The notes under the pieces are model-generated. The model did not search any database and had not been told where the DNA came from. It worked only from the letters and a program-made list of their open reading frames with translations. From assembly GCF_029223195.1 (NCBI RefSeq), contig NZ_JARHUF010000018.1, forward strand, positions 17,249 through 81,248: a stretch of DNA of 64,000 nt, read 5' to 3'. The first letter of the stretch is position 1; the number at the start of each line of letters is the position of its first letter. Positions 22,559-34,021 of the stretch are shown here, one piece after another. The translations under genes and the position numbers were made by a program. Origin of the DNA: Vibrio sp. CAU 1672 (lineage in GTDB: Bacteria > Pseudomonadota > Gammaproteobacteria > Enterobacterales > Vibrionaceae).

Positions 22559-24100
22559 ATGCAACTTAATTCCACGGAAATCAGCGATCTGATCAAACAG
22601 CGTATCGAATCTTTCGAAGTTGTTAGTGAAGCTCGCAACGAGGGTACTATCGTATCGGTAAGCGATGGTATCATCCGCATCCACGGCCTAGCGGACGTGA
22701 TGCAAGGTGAAATGATTGAATTACCGGGTGGCCGTTATGCACTAGCACTTAACCTTGAGCGTGACTCGGTTGGTGCGGTTGTAATGGGCCCATATGCTGA
22801 CCTTAAGGAAGGCATGAAAGTTACAGGTACTGGCCGCATTCTTGAAGTGCCAGTTGGTCCGGAACTGCTAGGTCGCGTAGTGAACACACTAGGTGAGCCT
22901 ATCGATGGTAAAGGTCCAATCGAAGCGAAACTGACTTCGCCTGTAGAAGTGATCGCACCAGGTGTAATCGACCGTAAATCGGTAGACCAACCTGTACAAA
23001 CTGGCTACAAATCAGTTGACTCAATGATCCCAATCGGTCGTGGTCAGCGTGAGCTTGTGATCGGTGACCGTCAGACTGGTAAAACAGCAATGGCGATCGA
23101 TGCGATCATCAACCAGAAAGACTCTGGTATTTTCTCAATCTACGTAGCAATCGGTCAGAAAGCATCGACTATCGCTAACGTAGTTCGCAAACTAGAAGAG
23201 CACGGCGCGCTAGCTAACACTATCGTTGTTGTTGCATCGGCTTCTGAATCTGCAGCGCTGCAATACCTGGCGCCATACGCAGGTTGTGCGATGGGTGAAT
23301 ACTTCCGCGATCGCGGTGAAGACGCACTGATTGTTTACGATGATCTATCTAAGCAAGCGGTAGCTTACCGTCAGATCTCTCTACTACTAAAACGTCCACC
23401 AGGCCGTGAGGCATTCCCAGGTGACGTATTCTACTTACACTCGCGTCTACTAGAGCGTGCAGCTCGTGTAAACGAAGAGTACGTAGAGCGTTTCACTAAC
23501 GGTGAAGTGAAAGGTAAGACCGGTTCTCTAACTGCTCTTCCTATCATCGAAACTCAAGCAGGTGACGTTTCAGCATTCGTACCGACTAACGTAATCTCGA
23601 TTACCGATGGTCAGATCTTCCTACAAACTGAGCTATTCAACGCAGGTGTACGTCCAGCGGTTGACCCAGGTATCTCAGTATCTCGTGTAGGTGGTTCAGC
23701 TCAGACGAAAATCATCAAGAAGCTATCAGGTGGTATCCGTACAGCACTTGCAGCATACCGCGAACTGGCAGCCTTTGCTCAGTTCTCTTCTGATCTTGAT
23801 GAAGCGACGAAGAAACAGTTAGACCATGGTCAAAAAGTAACAGAACTGATGAAGCAGAAGCAGTACGCTCCAATGTCTGTCTTTGACCAAGCGCTAACTA
23901 TCTTTGCGGCAGAGCGCGGTTACCTGGATGATGTAGAACTGAATAAAGTTCTGGATTTCGAGGCGGCTCTACTATCGTACGCTCGCGGCCAATACGCTGA
24001 ATTAGCAGCTGAGGTTGACAAGTCTGGTGCTTATAACGATGAAATCGAAGCTCAGTTCAAGAAACTGACTGACGATTTCAAAGCAACCCAAACTTGGTAA
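22559..24100 (+). CDS. atpA: ATP synthase F1 subunit alpha
   Basis: A 513-residue non-catalytic nucleotide-binding subunit. Walker A is GDRQTGKT, and the C-terminal signature AISVSRVG is represented by [13 protein letters not shown]. The open frame extends 10 codons upstream into atpH, but [12 protein letters not shown] at 22559 is the family start. Same length as E. coli. Confidence 0.97.
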   Translation: MQLNSTEISDLIKQRIESFEVVSEARNEGTIVSVSDGIIRIHGLADVMQGEMIELPGGRYALALNLERDSVGAVVMGPYADLKEGMKVTGTGRILEVPVGPELLGRVVNTLGEPIDGKGPIEAKLTSPVEVIAPGVIDRKSVDQPVQTGYKSVDSMIPIGRGQRELVIGDRQTGKTAMAIDAIINQKDSGIFSIYVAIGQKASTIANVVRKLEEHGALANTIVVVASASESAALQYLAPYAGCAMGEYFRDRGEDALIVYDDLSKQAVAYRQISLLLKRPPGREAFPGDVFYLHSRLLERAARVNEEYVERFTNGEVKGKTGSLTALPIIETQAGDVSAFVPTNVISITDGQIFLQTELFNAGVRPAVDPGISVSRVGGSAQTKIIKKLSGGIRTALAAYRELAAFAQFSSDLDEATKKQLDHGQKVTELMKQKQYAPMSVFDQALTIFAAERGYLDDVELNKVLDFEAALLSYARGQYAELAAEVDKSGAYNDEIEAQFKKLTDDFKATQTW

Positions 24101-24144
24101 TTAGGTCGGTGGCAGTTTCTGCCACCAACTAACGGAGAGTAACG

Positions 24145-25011
24145 ATGGCCGGCGCAAAAGAGATACGTAATAAAATCGGTAGTGTTAAAAGCACTCAGAA
24201 AATTACGAAAGCGATGGAAATGGTAGCTGCTTCTAAAATGCGTCGTTCTCAAGACGCAATGGAAGCTTCTCGTCCATACGCGCAAACAATGCGTAAAGTG
24301 ATCGGTCATGTGGCGAACGCAAACCTAGAGTACCGACATCCGTACCTAGAGGAGCGTGAAGCCAAGCGTGTTGGTTACATCATCGTTTCGACAGACCGTG
24401 GTCTGTGTGGTGGTTTGAACATTAACGTGTTCAAAAAAGCCGTGACAGACATACAGGCATGGAAAGAGAAAGGTGCTGAAGTTGAGTTGGCTGTGGTCGG
24501 CTCGAAAGCAACAGCTTTCTTTAAAAGTGGTGGCGCAAAAGTAGCGGCACAGGTTTCAGGTCTGGGTGATAACCCAAGCCTGGAAGACCTAATCGGTTCT
24601 GTTGGCGTCATGCTGAAGAAATACGATGAAGGTGAATTGGACCGTTTGTACGTAGTGTTCAACAAGTTTGTTAACACTATGGTTCAAGAACCAACGATCG
24701 ATCAATTGCTACCTTTGCCTAAATCGGACAGCGCAGAGATGCAGCGTGAGCATTCATGGGACTACATCTACGAGCCTGAACCTAAACCTCTGCTGGATAC
24801 GCTACTAGTGCGTTACGTAGAGTCTCAGGTGTACCAGGGTGTAGTTGAGAACCTTGCTTGTGAGCAAGCGGCTCGAATGATTGCGATGAAGGCTGCAACT
24901 GATAATGCGACCAACTTGATTGAAGATTTGGAACTTGTGTACAACAAAGCCCGTCAGGCGGCGATTACACAAGAACTGTCTGAGATCGTTGGTGGTGCAG
25001 CAGCGGTTTAA
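24145..25011 (+). CDS. atpG: ATP synthase F1 subunit gamma
   Basis: A 288-residue central shaft protein. N-terminal [20 protein letters not shown] (20 residues) and C-terminal [19 protein letters not shown] form the coiled coil that rotates inside the alpha-beta hexamer; [11 protein letters not shown] is in the Rossmann domain. Confidence 0.97.
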   Translation: MAGAKEIRNKIGSVKSTQKITKAMEMVAASKMRRSQDAMEASRPYAQTMRKVIGHVANANLEYRHPYLEEREAKRVGYIIVSTDRGLCGGLNINVFKKAVTDIQAWKEKGAEVELAVVGSKATAFFKSGGAKVAAQVSGLGDNPSLEDLIGSVGVMLKKYDEGELDRLYVVFNKFVNTMVQEPTIDQLLPLPKSDSAEMQREHSWDYIYEPEPKPLLDTLLVRYVESQVYQGVVENLACEQAARMIAMKAATDNATNLIEDLELVYNKARQAAITQELSEIVGGAAAV

Positions 25012-25031
25012 GCTTAGGTAAAACGAAATAG

Positions 25032-26450
<1,419 letters not shown>

Positions 26451-26468
26451 GGCTAACTAGGAGGCGAT

Positions 26469-26891
26469 ATGGCACCAATAACCTTTCACCTTGACGTGGT
26501 CAGCGCTGAGAAGCAAATCTTCTCAGGGCGTGTAGAAACGTTTCAGGTGACCGGTAGCGAAGGTGAGCTGGGTATTTTCCACGGCCACACTCCGCTGCTG
26601 ACCGCTATTAAGCCTGGTATGGTGCGTATTGTGAAACAGCACGGCCACGAAGAGTTCATCTATGTCTCGGGTGGTATGATCGAAGTGCAGCCTGGTACTG
26701 CTACAGTATTGGCTGATACGGCGATCCGTGGTGAAGATCTAGACGCAGCGAAGGCAGAAGAAGCCAAGCGTCGCGCTGAAGAAAATATTCAGAATCAGCA
26801 TGGCGATATGGACTTTGCTCAAGCGGCCAGTGAACTGGCTAAAGCCATTGCTCAGCTACGAGTTATCGAGCTGACCAAGAAGCGTCGCTAA
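26469..26891 (+). CDS. atpC: ATP synthase F1 subunit epsilon
   Basis: A 140-residue protein with an N-terminal beta-sandwich ([34 protein letters not shown]) and two C-terminal helices that can inhibit ATP hydrolysis. It is the last gene of the operon, and a strong terminator follows within 25 bases. Confidence 0.97.
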   Translation: MAPITFHLDVVSAEKQIFSGRVETFQVTGSEGELGIFHGHTPLLTAIKPGMVRIVKQHGHEEFIYVSGGMIEVQPGTATVLADTAIRGEDLDAAKAEEAKRRAEENIQNQHGDMDFAQAASELAKAIAQLRVIELTKKRR

Positions 26892-26913
26892 GCTCAATTA
26901 GCAACGTTGCATG

Positions 26914-26942
26914 AAAAAGGCGGCCATTTGGTCGCCTTTTTG
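26914..26942 (+). terminator. terminator of the atp operon
   Basis: AAAAAGGCGGCC (26914-26925) pairs with GGTCGCCTTTTT (26930-26941) around ATTT. It is nearly the same hairpin as after yidC. Confidence 0.92.
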
Positions 26943-27039
26943 ATTAATTTTAGTTGGAAATTTACATCCCACCATTAACTAATCCTTCCAAGCTGTTTAA
27001 AATAACGCCCAATTAAAATAGAACGTCAATAGGTTATTA

Positions 27040-28401
27040 ATGAAATTCAGTGCTGTGATTCTTGCTGCGGGTAAAGGCACCCGTATGTATTCGAACATGC
27101 CGAAAGTGCTTCACACTTTGGCAGGCAAGCCAATGGCAAAACATGTGATCGATACATGTACAGGTCTTGGTGCACAAAACATTCACCTGGTTTATGGCCA
27201 TGGCGGTGAGCAAATGCAGCAGACGCTGGCTGAAGAACCAGTCAGCTGGGTTCTGCAAGCGGAACAGTTAGGTACTGGCCACGCGGTCGATCAAGCTTCA
27301 GCACAGTTTGAAGATGATGAAAAAGTCCTGGTGCTTTACGGTGATGTTCCACTGATTTCAGCTGAAACCATTGAAAACCTTCTCGATGCGCAGCCAACTG
27401 GCGGTATTGCACTACTGACGGTAATGCTGGATAACCCGACCGGTTACGGTCGCATTATTCGTAAAAACGGTCCAGTCGTAGCGATCGTCGAGCAGAAAGA
27501 TGCGACAGAAGAGCAGAAGCTCATCAAAGAATGTAACACTGGTGTGCTGGTGGCGACAGGTGGTGACCTGAAGCGCTGGCTTGCTGGTCTAAACAACGAA
27601 AACGCACAGGGTGAATACTACTTAACTGACGTTATCGCAGCGGCACACGACGAAGGTCGCGCAGTGGAAGCGGTACATCCAGTCAATGCGATTGAAGTTG
27701 AAGGTGTCAACGACCGTGCTCAACTTGCTCGCCTGGAGCGTGCATTCCAGTCAATGCAGGCGCAGAAGCTACTGGAGCAGGGCGTAATGCTGCGCGATCC
27801 GGCTCGTTTTGACCTACGTGGTGAACTGCAGTGTGGTATGGACTGTGAAATCGACGCGAATGTGATCATCGAGGGTAACGTATCGCTGGGTGATAACGTG
27901 ATTATCGGCGCTGGTTGTGTACTAAAAGATTGTGAAATCGATGACAACACCATTGTTCGTCCTTATAGCGTGATTGAAGGTGCTACCGTCGGCGAAGAGT
28001 GTAGCGTTGGTCCATTTGCCCGTCTGCGTCCGGGGGCTGAGATGCGTAACGACTCTCACGTGGGTAACTTCGTCGAGGTGAAAAATGCCCGTATCGGCGA
28101 AGGCTCGAAAGCCAACCACCTGACCTACCTGGGTGATGCTGAGATCGGCCAGCGTACTAACATCGGCGCTGGTACCATCACCTGTAACTACGATGGCGCC
28201 AACAAGTTCAAAACTATCATTGGTAACGATGTATTTGTCGGATCTGACAGTCAGTTGGTGGCACCAGTGACCATCGCCGATGGTGTGACGATTGGGGCTG
28301 GTACCACCTTGACTAAAGATGTCGCAGAAGGTGAGCTAGTGATCACTCGCGCCAAAGAGCGCAAAATCACTGGCTGGCAGCGCCCGGTAAAACAAAAATA
28401 A
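27040..28401 (+). CDS. glmU: bifunctional UDP-GlcNAc pyrophosphorylase / GlcN-1-P acetyltransferase
   Basis: A 453-residue cytoplasmic enzyme making UDP-GlcNAc for peptidoglycan and lipopolysaccharide. The N-terminal uridyltransferase has [18 protein letters not shown] and YGDVPLIS. The C-terminal half is a left-handed beta-helix of hexapeptide repeats, with NLGV-like acetyltransferase residues in [12 protein letters not shown] and [13 protein letters not shown]. Position after the atp operon is the classical one. Confidence 0.97.
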   Translation: MKFSAVILAAGKGTRMYSNMPKVLHTLAGKPMAKHVIDTCTGLGAQNIHLVYGHGGEQMQQTLAEEPVSWVLQAEQLGTGHAVDQASAQFEDDEKVLVLYGDVPLISAETIENLLDAQPTGGIALLTVMLDNPTGYGRIIRKNGPVVAIVEQKDATEEQKLIKECNTGVLVATGGDLKRWLAGLNNENAQGEYYLTDVIAAAHDEGRAVEAVHPVNAIEVEGVNDRAQLARLERAFQSMQAQKLLEQGVMLRDPARFDLRGELQCGMDCEIDANVIIEGNVSLGDNVIIGAGCVLKDCEIDDNTIVRPYSVIEGATVGEECSVGPFARLRPGAEMRNDSHVGNFVEVKNARIGEGSKANHLTYLGDAEIGQRTNIGAGTITCNYDGANKFKTIIGNDVFVGSDSQLVAPVTIADGVTIGAGTTLTKDVAEGELVITRAKERKITGWQRPVKQK

Positions 28402-28433
28402 TTCAGGCGAATTTTCGTTAAGTTGGATTGTCA

Positions 28434-28460
28434 AAGCCGCTCATCATGAGCGGCTTGGTT
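28434..28460. terminator. hairpin between glmU and the ABC permease gene
   Basis: AAGCCGCTCA (28434-28443) pairs with TGAGCGGCTT (28447-28456). The flanks are poor in T on both strands, so strength is uncertain. It sits between convergent genes. Confidence 0.6.
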
Positions 28461-28484
28461 GTACCTGGCGTTTAGATCGGGAGT

Positions 28485-29225
28485 CTAGTGGCCAGGAATC
28501 GCAATGCGTTTTTCTAACCAGCGTACCGCTTGAGAGACCAATAGAATTAACAGCAAGTATTCCACAACCAAGAAAGTATAAATTTCTAACGGTAAATACT
28601 CATTCACCACCAGCTCATTCGCTCTGCGTGTTAAGTCACTTAAGCCAATCACACTGACCAGCGAACTCATTTTGAGGATATAAACAAATTGATTGCCCAG
28701 TGGCGGTAAGATTTGTCGGAAAGCTTGCGGAAGAATCACCAAACGCATTTTCTGCCAGTAATTCAACCCTAATGATTCGGCTGCTTCATGTTGCCTGTGG
28801 CTGATGGCTTGAATTCCGCCTCTAAAGACCTCCGCCATAAATGCACTTTCAGCAATCGTCAGGGCAATCACCCCTGCCCAGAAGTGGTTGAGTGACACAT
28901 CAAGCAGTGTCGGCATGCCGTAATAAACCCAGAGCAGTAAAACCAAAACAGGTATTGAACGGATCACCTCGACATAAATACGGTTGACCCATTTTAGTCT
29001 TGGTGACTCGGATAGTGCTGGAAGCGCAATGATTAATCCGAGTGTCATGGCAAATAGCATGCTCAGTAACGATACTTGGATCGTGTCATTAAAGCCGGCG
29101 ACTAGAAACCTGATGTTGGTCAGCCCTTGTTCTGTTGACGGATCAAGCACATACCAACCCCATTGATAATCGGAACAGCCCGTGAGCAACAGCAACGAAA
29201 TCAGCCATAGATGTTGATAGTTCAC
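28485..29225 (-). CDS. amino-acid ABC transporter permease with N-terminal lipobox
   Basis: A 246-residue HisMQ-family permease. IRSIPVLVLLLWVYYGMP and the EAA loop EAAESLGLNYWQKMRLVILPQA region are clear, with about five membrane segments between residues 45 and 240. Unusually, the N-terminus reads as a lipoprotein signal: hydrophobic LWLISLLLL, then LTGC with Cys at residue 17, then about 25 polar residues before the first channel helix. It is divergent from a periplasmic binding protein gene. No ABC ATPase lies nearby, so it may borrow one. Confidence 0.85.
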   Translation of the reverse strand: MNYQHLWLISLLLLTGCSDYQWGWYVLDPSTEQGLTNIRFLVAGFNDTIQVSLLSMLFAMTLGLIIALPALSESPRLKWVNRIYVEVIRSIPVLVLLLWVYYGMPTLLDVSLNHFWAGVIALTIAESAFMAEVFRGGIQAISHRQHEAAESLGLNYWQKMRLVILPQAFRQILPPLGNQFVYILKMSSLVSVIGLSDLTRRANELVVNEYLPLEIYTFLVVEYLLLILLVSQAVRWLEKRIAIPGH

Positions 29226-29346
29226 ATTTACTCCCTGAACTAACTAAAAAACTTCCTTTGTTACTGCTATGTTAACAATGAAGTTGCACTAATGGTTAAT
29301 AATTAAAGGGAATATTTCCCATCATCATTCTTTTAAGGGAACAGAC

Positions 29347-30123
29347 ATGAAAAAAACGTTGCTTGCGCTAGGAATGTGTTTACTTGTAATGACCCAAGTC
29401 GCTCATGCTGACAGTCGTTTACAAGAGATTCTGGATAAAGGCGTGCTTCGCGTCGGAACGACAGGTGATTGGAACCCAATGACGATGAAAGATCCGGCCA
29501 CCAACAGTTATCGAGGCTTCGACATCGATGTCACCACACAGCTGGCGAAAGACCTGGGAGTGAGGGTGGAATATGTGGCGACCGACTGGAAAACGCTGGT
29601 GAATGGCGTAACGGCGAATAAGTACGACATCACGGGGAGTGCCTCGCTGAATATGTCACGTGCCAAAGTCGCCGGCTACAGCCAGCCCTACTTTTACCTG
29701 GCGTTTGTGCCGGTGGTGCAGAAAAAAGATTTAGCCAAATTCTCGGACTGGAGTGATTTTGACCGTGCTGATGTTAAAGTTGCCGCGACGCTCGGCACCG
29801 TGCAAGAGAAAATGGTCAAAGAATTTTTCCCATCAGCACAGCACATTGTGATCGAAGCGCCGGCGCGCGATTTCCAGGAGTTGCTTGCCCGCCGAGCGGA
29901 TGTATCCGTGACCTCTAACGTCGAGGCCGCGACGCTGGTGGCTAAGTTCAAGCAGCTGGCCATCGTCCCCGTTAAGTCGCCGCGTCAACCGACACCGATT
30001 GCCATGCTGTTGCCCCAAGATGATCAGGTGTGGATTAACTATATTAACCATTGGGTAGAGCTGAAAAAGACCCAGGGCTTCTTTCGGCAAACCGCTGAGA
30101 AGTGGGGCTTGCAGAGTATGTAA
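29347..30123 (+). CDS. periplasmic SBP_bac_3 protein, PheC-like
   Basis: A 258-residue protein with a signal peptide ending at AHA (residue 21). After it comes LQEILDKGVLRVGTTGDWNPM, cited as the ILDKGVLRVGTTGDW pattern shared by binding proteins and by periplasmic cyclohexadienyl dehydratase. YRGFDIDVTTQLAKDLG, ASLNMSRAKVAGYSQPY and a Glu in SNVEAATL align by eye with PheC, whose catalytic Glu lies in the same place. It could be a solute receptor for the divergent permease or an enzyme. The shared 120-bp intergenic region suggests joint control. Confidence 0.75.
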   Translation: MKKTLLALGMCLLVMTQVAHADSRLQEILDKGVLRVGTTGDWNPMTMKDPATNSYRGFDIDVTTQLAKDLGVRVEYVATDWKTLVNGVTANKYDITGSASLNMSRAKVAGYSQPYFYLAFVPVVQKKDLAKFSDWSDFDRADVKVAATLGTVQEKMVKEFFPSAQHIVIEAPARDFQELLARRADVSVTSNVEAATLVAKFKQLAIVPVKSPRQPTPIAMLLPQDDQVWINYINHWVELKKTQGFFRQTAEKWGLQSM

Positions 30124-30134
30124 GCACTCTCAAA

Positions 30135-30168
30135 CAATAAGAGCCGCATGATGCGGCTCTGTGCTTAT
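30135..30168. terminator. terminator between the binding protein gene and punC
   Basis: AGAGCCGCAT (30140-30149) and ATGCGGCTCT (30151-30160) form a near perfect palindrome, with AATAAG and CTTAT extending it. It serves the convergent genes on both sides. Confidence 0.7.
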
Positions 30169-30186
30169 GTCTGTTGTGAAGTGGGA

Positions 30187-31392
30187 TTAAAGTTCATCTT
30201 CACTGACAACGCGTGCATTGTCTGGCGTGGTGAAGTGCTGAGACAGTTCACGGTTTGACAGGATATATCCCATCCATAGACCACCCATACAAATCACAAT
30301 CGCAATGCCTGTAACCATTTGTGCCTGGCTGGCCATGGCTGCCACTAATGCGCTGGACAGGCTGCTGACACTGATTTGCAAACTGTTTTGCAGGCCGGCT
30401 GCGGTGGCCGGGCTTTGCTTGGCACTGGCCAGTGCGCGGTTTACTACGATAGGGTACAGCGCGCCGTTGGCTACCGCAATCAGACAGAACGGTGCCAGGA
30501 TTGGCCAGATTGAAGTTAACTGCCATTGTGATGCAATGAAGATCAGCAGGGCGGCGACACTGAACAGGCCAATCAGCTGGCGCAAGACTTTTTCGTCGCC
30601 AAATTTGCTGACGCACACTTTGCCTAAGTAGCCCCCGACCATAAACGCAATGGTCTGTGGGATAAAGCTCAAGCCGATATCTTTCGCTTCATAGCCCAGT
30701 TGCGCCATGATTTCCGGCATACCGGTCAGGTAAGCAAAGAAGGCCGCCGATGCGGTGGCGAACATAAACACGTTGCCCAGATAAGTCTTCGAGCTCAGCA
30801 GGGCTTTGATGTCTGCTGACATACTGGTTGATTTGACTTCTGCCTGGTCATTTTTCTGGGCCATCGTCGCAGCCACCAGCAATACCCCCATTAGGGTCAG
30901 GGCGACAAAAATACTGTGCCAGCCAAAGCGGTCAGCCAGCAGTACCCCGAGCTGAGGCGCGAGGGCCGGAGAGAGGGCCACTAATGGCATGATGGTGGCA
31001 AAGATCTGTTGGCTGCTGCTGGTATGGCGTTTGATCACCATCGCTTGCCAGATCACCGCCGGGGCACACACCCCAATCGCCTGGATAAAGCGCAACGTCA
31101 GTAACTGCCAGACCTGATCGCTGAAGGCTAAGCCAAACGAGGCCACGGTAAACAGGGCTAAACCGGCGGCAAGCGTGTTGCGGTGACCGAACTTGTCTGA
31201 GGCCAGGCCCCACATCAGTTGGCCTAAGGCCATGCCGACCAGAAAGACGGTCAGTGACAGGGCGATTTGTTCCGGGCCGGTGGCAAAGTCGATTTCCATC
31301 GCCTTGAACGCCGGCAGATACATATCGGTGGCAATAAAGCCCAGCATAGACAGGGCTGCGAGATAAACGAGCTGTAGTTTTGCAATTTTCAT
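30187..31392 (-). CDS. punC: MFS efflux/uptake transporter, PunC-like (Bcr/CflA family)
   Basis: A 401-residue major facilitator with about 12 membrane helices. The N-terminal part has MLGFIATDMYLPAFKAME and GQLMWGLASDKFGHRN, the latter being the family loop 2-3 motif. Its nearest named relatives are E. coli PunC (YdhC), a purine nucleoside importer, and Bcr-type drug exporters. The PunC name rests on the divergent PunR-like regulator, which repeats the E. coli arrangement. Substrate is inferred. Confidence 0.75.
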   Translation of the reverse strand: MKIAKLQLVYLAALSMLGFIATDMYLPAFKAMEIDFATGPEQIALSLTVFLVGMALGQLMWGLASDKFGHRNTLAAGLALFTVASFGLAFSDQVWQLLTLRFIQAIGVCAPAVIWQAMVIKRHTSSSQQIFATIMPLVALSPALAPQLGVLLADRFGWHSIFVALTLMGVLLVAATMAQKNDQAEVKSTSMSADIKALLSSKTYLGNVFMFATASAAFFAYLTGMPEIMAQLGYEAKDIGLSFIPQTIAFMVGGYLGKVCVSKFGDEKVLRQLIGLFSVAALLIFIASQWQLTSIWPILAPFCLIAVANGALYPIVVNRALASAKQSPATAAGLQNSLQISVSSLSSALVAAMASQAQMVTGIAIVICMGGLWMGYILSNRELSQHFTTPDNARVVSEDEL

Positions 31393-31546
31393 GATTCAAC
31401 CAATCAAATTATTTAATCATTGTTTACTCAATATCAGTTGGCGCCAGCTCTGATTTACTTGAGTTTTCATTCTATTTTTCGATTTTGATAAAATAAAACG
31501 CTAAAATTGTTGGTTATCAATCAAATTTTTTGAAAGGTTATTGCGG

Positions 31547-32449
31547 ATGTTTTCCAAGTCTTCGCTGGAGATGCTCGATACCGTGGCCCGGTTGGGCAGC
31601 TTTACCGCTGCAGCAGAAGTGCTGCATAAAGTGCCGTCGGCGATCAGTTATGGGGTACGTCAGGTTGAGCAAGAGCTGGGGGTGATCCTCTTCCGCCGTT
31701 TGCCGAGGAAAGTCGAACTGACCCCGGCGGGGGAGCTGTTTATTGCCGAGGCCCGGCTGCTGCTGCGGCAGATGGGGGAGGTCAAGGCGCAGACCCGGCG
31801 CGCTGCGCATGGCTGGCAAGCGACCTTAAAGCTGACTCTCGACAACGTGGTTAAACTGGAGAAACTCAAACCCCTGGTCGAAGATTTTTATCAGGCGTTT
31901 GATTTTGCTGAGCTGCAAATCAATATGGAAGTGTTTAATGGCTCATGGGAAGCGATAGCGCAGGGGCGGGCTGACATTGTGGTCGGGGCGACCTCTGCCA
32001 TTCCTGTCGGGGGAGACTTTGAAGTCAAAGATATGGGGGTACTTGACTGGGCATTCGTGATGGCGCCATCCCATCCTTGTGTGCGTCAACAGGTGCTGAC
32101 CGAAGAGTTTGTCAGTCAGTTTCCGGCGATCTGCCTGGATGATACCTCGAACGTCTTGCCCAAGCGCCATACCGGTCACTACCCGAAGCAGCGTCGCTTG
32201 TTACTGCCGAACTGGTACAGTGCGATTGAATGTTTAAAAAATGGGGTTGGAGTGGGGTACATGCCACGTCATATTGCCATGCCACTGATCAATGAAGGGC
32301 TGCTGGTGGAAAAGCTGCTGCCGGACGAGATGCCGCTCGGCCGTTGCTGCCTGGTATGGCGCAAAGATGATAACCACAAGCTGATCCAGTGGATGGTCGA
32401 TTACCTTGGGTCGCCCGAGCAGCTGCATCAGGACTGGTTGCAATATTGA
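31547..32449 (+). CDS. punR: LysR-family regulator, PunR-like
   Basis: A 300-residue regulator: winged helix-turn-helix at residues 1-60 (FTAAAEVLHKVPSAISYGVR) and a periplasmic-binding-like effector domain. EVFNGSWEAIAQGRADIVVGAT, with AIPVGG after it, follows E. coli PunR (YdhB), here cited as two shorter motifs EVFNGSW and IVVGATSAIPVGG. It is divergent from the transporter and probably activates it. ATG at 31547 is preferred over the TTG two codons earlier because AAAGG is better spaced. Confidence 0.82.
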   Translation: MFSKSSLEMLDTVARLGSFTAAAEVLHKVPSAISYGVRQVEQELGVILFRRLPRKVELTPAGELFIAEARLLLRQMGEVKAQTRRAAHGWQATLKLTLDNVVKLEKLKPLVEDFYQAFDFAELQINMEVFNGSWEAIAQGRADIVVGATSAIPVGGDFEVKDMGVLDWAFVMAPSHPCVRQQVLTEEFVSQFPAICLDDTSNVLPKRHTGHYPKQRRLLLPNWYSAIECLKNGVGVGYMPRHIAMPLINEGLLVEKLLPDEMPLGRCCLVWRKDDNHKLIQWMVDYLGSPEQLHQDWLQY

Positions 32450-32483
32450 GGAAAAACACCCCGCGAGGCGGGGTGTTTTTCCT
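32449..32483. terminator. strong bidirectional terminator between punR and ilvA
   Basis: A perfect 16-bp inverted repeat AGGAAAAACACCCCGC (32449-32464) and GCGGGGTGTTTTTCCT (32468-32483) with a GAG loop overlaps the last base of the punR stop. It ends six bases before the ilvA stop, so it serves both genes. Confidence 0.93.
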
Positions 32484-32488
32484 GAGTG

Positions 32489-34018
32489 CTAGGATAAGAA
32501 GAACTTGTAGGACGGGTTGTCCGTTTCGTCTTTGCATTGATAGCCAAGTTCACGCAAATGGGCGGAAAATTGGGCTAAATCGCTTTCATCTAACTCGAAA
32601 CCACAGAGAACGCGGCCGTAATCGGCACCATGATTCCGGTAGTTGAACAGGCTGATGTTCCAGTGGGTGCCCAGGGTGCTGAGAAACTTCAACAATGCGC
32701 CTGGGTACTCGGGAAACTCAAAACTGTACAGACGCTCTTTCAAGGGTTTGGAAGGCTTGCCACCGATCATATAGCGGATGTGCAGCTTGGCCATTTCATC
32801 ATCGGACAGATCCACCACCGGATAGCCGCCTTCGCGCAGATCGTGAATGATGCTCTCCAGCTCTTCCTGGCCCCCTTGCAGACGTACGCCGACAAAGATA
32901 TTGGCCAGCTCGTCATCGTTGTAGCGGTAGTTGAACTCGGTCACTGCCCGGCCGCCAATCAGGTTACAGAACTCAAAGAAAGCCCCCTGGCGTTCTGGAA
33001 TGGTAACCGCCAGCAGGCCTTCGCGTTTTTCACCCAGTTCACAACGCTCTGAGACATAGCGCAGACCGTGGAAGTTGGTGTTGGCTCCGGAGAGCACCGT
33101 CGCGAGTTTTTTACCTTTAAGCTGATTCTGCTCGGCATACTTTTTCAGCCCAGCCAGGGCGAGGGCACCGGATGGCTCTGCAATCGCCCGGGTGTCTTCG
33201 AAGATATCTTTGACCGCCGCGCAGATCTCATCACTGGAGACGCTGATGTGGCCATCAATGTACTTCTGGCACAGGCGGAACGTCTCGTCGCCGATGCGTT
33301 TTACTGCTACCCCATCGGCGAACATGCTGACCTGGTCGAGTACCACTGGCTCACCGGCATCAAGCGCGGCTTTGAGGCAGGCGGAGTCTTCCGGTTCTAC
33401 CGCAATCACCTTGATTTCCGGCATCAGCTGTTTGATCAGGACCGCCACTCCAGCGGCTAAACCGCCACCACCCACCGGGACGAAGATATATTCCAGATGG
33501 CCGTTTTGCTGCAGCATCTCCATCCCTATCGTGCCTTGTCCGGCAATCACCAGTGGGTGATCGAACGGAGGCACAAAGGTGTAGCCGTGCGCTTGGGCCA
33601 GCCGTTCAGCTTCAGCTTTGGCTTCATCAAAATTGTTGCCATGCAGTACCACATGGCCACCAAAACTACGTACCGCATCAACTTTGATGTCTGGGGTGGT
33701 CTTGGGCATCACGATGATGGTTTTGATGCCGAGCTTGGTACCGGACAGGGCCATTCCCTGAGCATGGTTGCCGGCCGAAGCAGCGATCACCCCGGCGGCT
33801 TTCTGTTCTTCAGACAGGCTTGCGACCATGTTATAGGCACCGCGCAGCTTAAATGAATGTACCGGCTGGCGGTCTTCCCGCTTGATTTGTACCTGGTTGC
33901 CAATCCGGGCCGACAGGCGCGGCATCTCTTGTAGCGGGGTGACCGTTGCCACTTCGTAAACTGGAGCGCGCAGGATCTGGCGCAGATAGTCTGCGCCAGT
34001 TTGGGTTGTCAGCGTCAT
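32489..34018 (-). CDS. ilvA: threonine deaminase, biosynthetic
   Basis: A 509-residue PLP enzyme, converting threonine to 2-oxobutanoate for isoleucine synthesis. The PLP lysine is in HSFKLRGAYNM and the phosphate-binding Gly-rich loop is VGGGGLAAG. The C-terminal half has two ACT-like domains for isoleucine inhibition and valine activation. Last gene of the ilv operon, 3 bases after ilvD. Confidence 0.97.
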   Translation of the reverse strand: MTLTTQTGADYLRQILRAPVYEVATVTPLQEMPRLSARIGNQVQIKREDRQPVHSFKLRGAYNMVASLSEEQKAAGVIAASAGNHAQGMALSGTKLGIKTIIVMPKTTPDIKVDAVRSFGGHVVLHGNNFDEAKAEAERLAQAHGYTFVPPFDHPLVIAGQGTIGMEMLQQNGHLEYIFVPVGGGGLAAGVAVLIKQLMPEIKVIAVEPEDSACLKAALDAGEPVVLDQVSMFADGVAVKRIGDETFRLCQKYIDGHISVSSDEICAAVKDIFEDTRAIAEPSGALALAGLKKYAEQNQLKGKKLATVLSGANTNFHGLRYVSERCELGEKREGLLAVTIPERQGAFFEFCNLIGGRAVTEFNYRYNDDELANIFVGVRLQGGQEELESIIHDLREGGYPVVDLSDDEMAKLHIRYMIGGKPSKPLKERLYSFEFPEYPGALLKFLSTLGTHWNISLFNYRNHGADYGRVLCGFELDESDLAQFSAHLRELGYQCKDETDNPSYKFFLS

Positions 34019-34021
34019 CAG

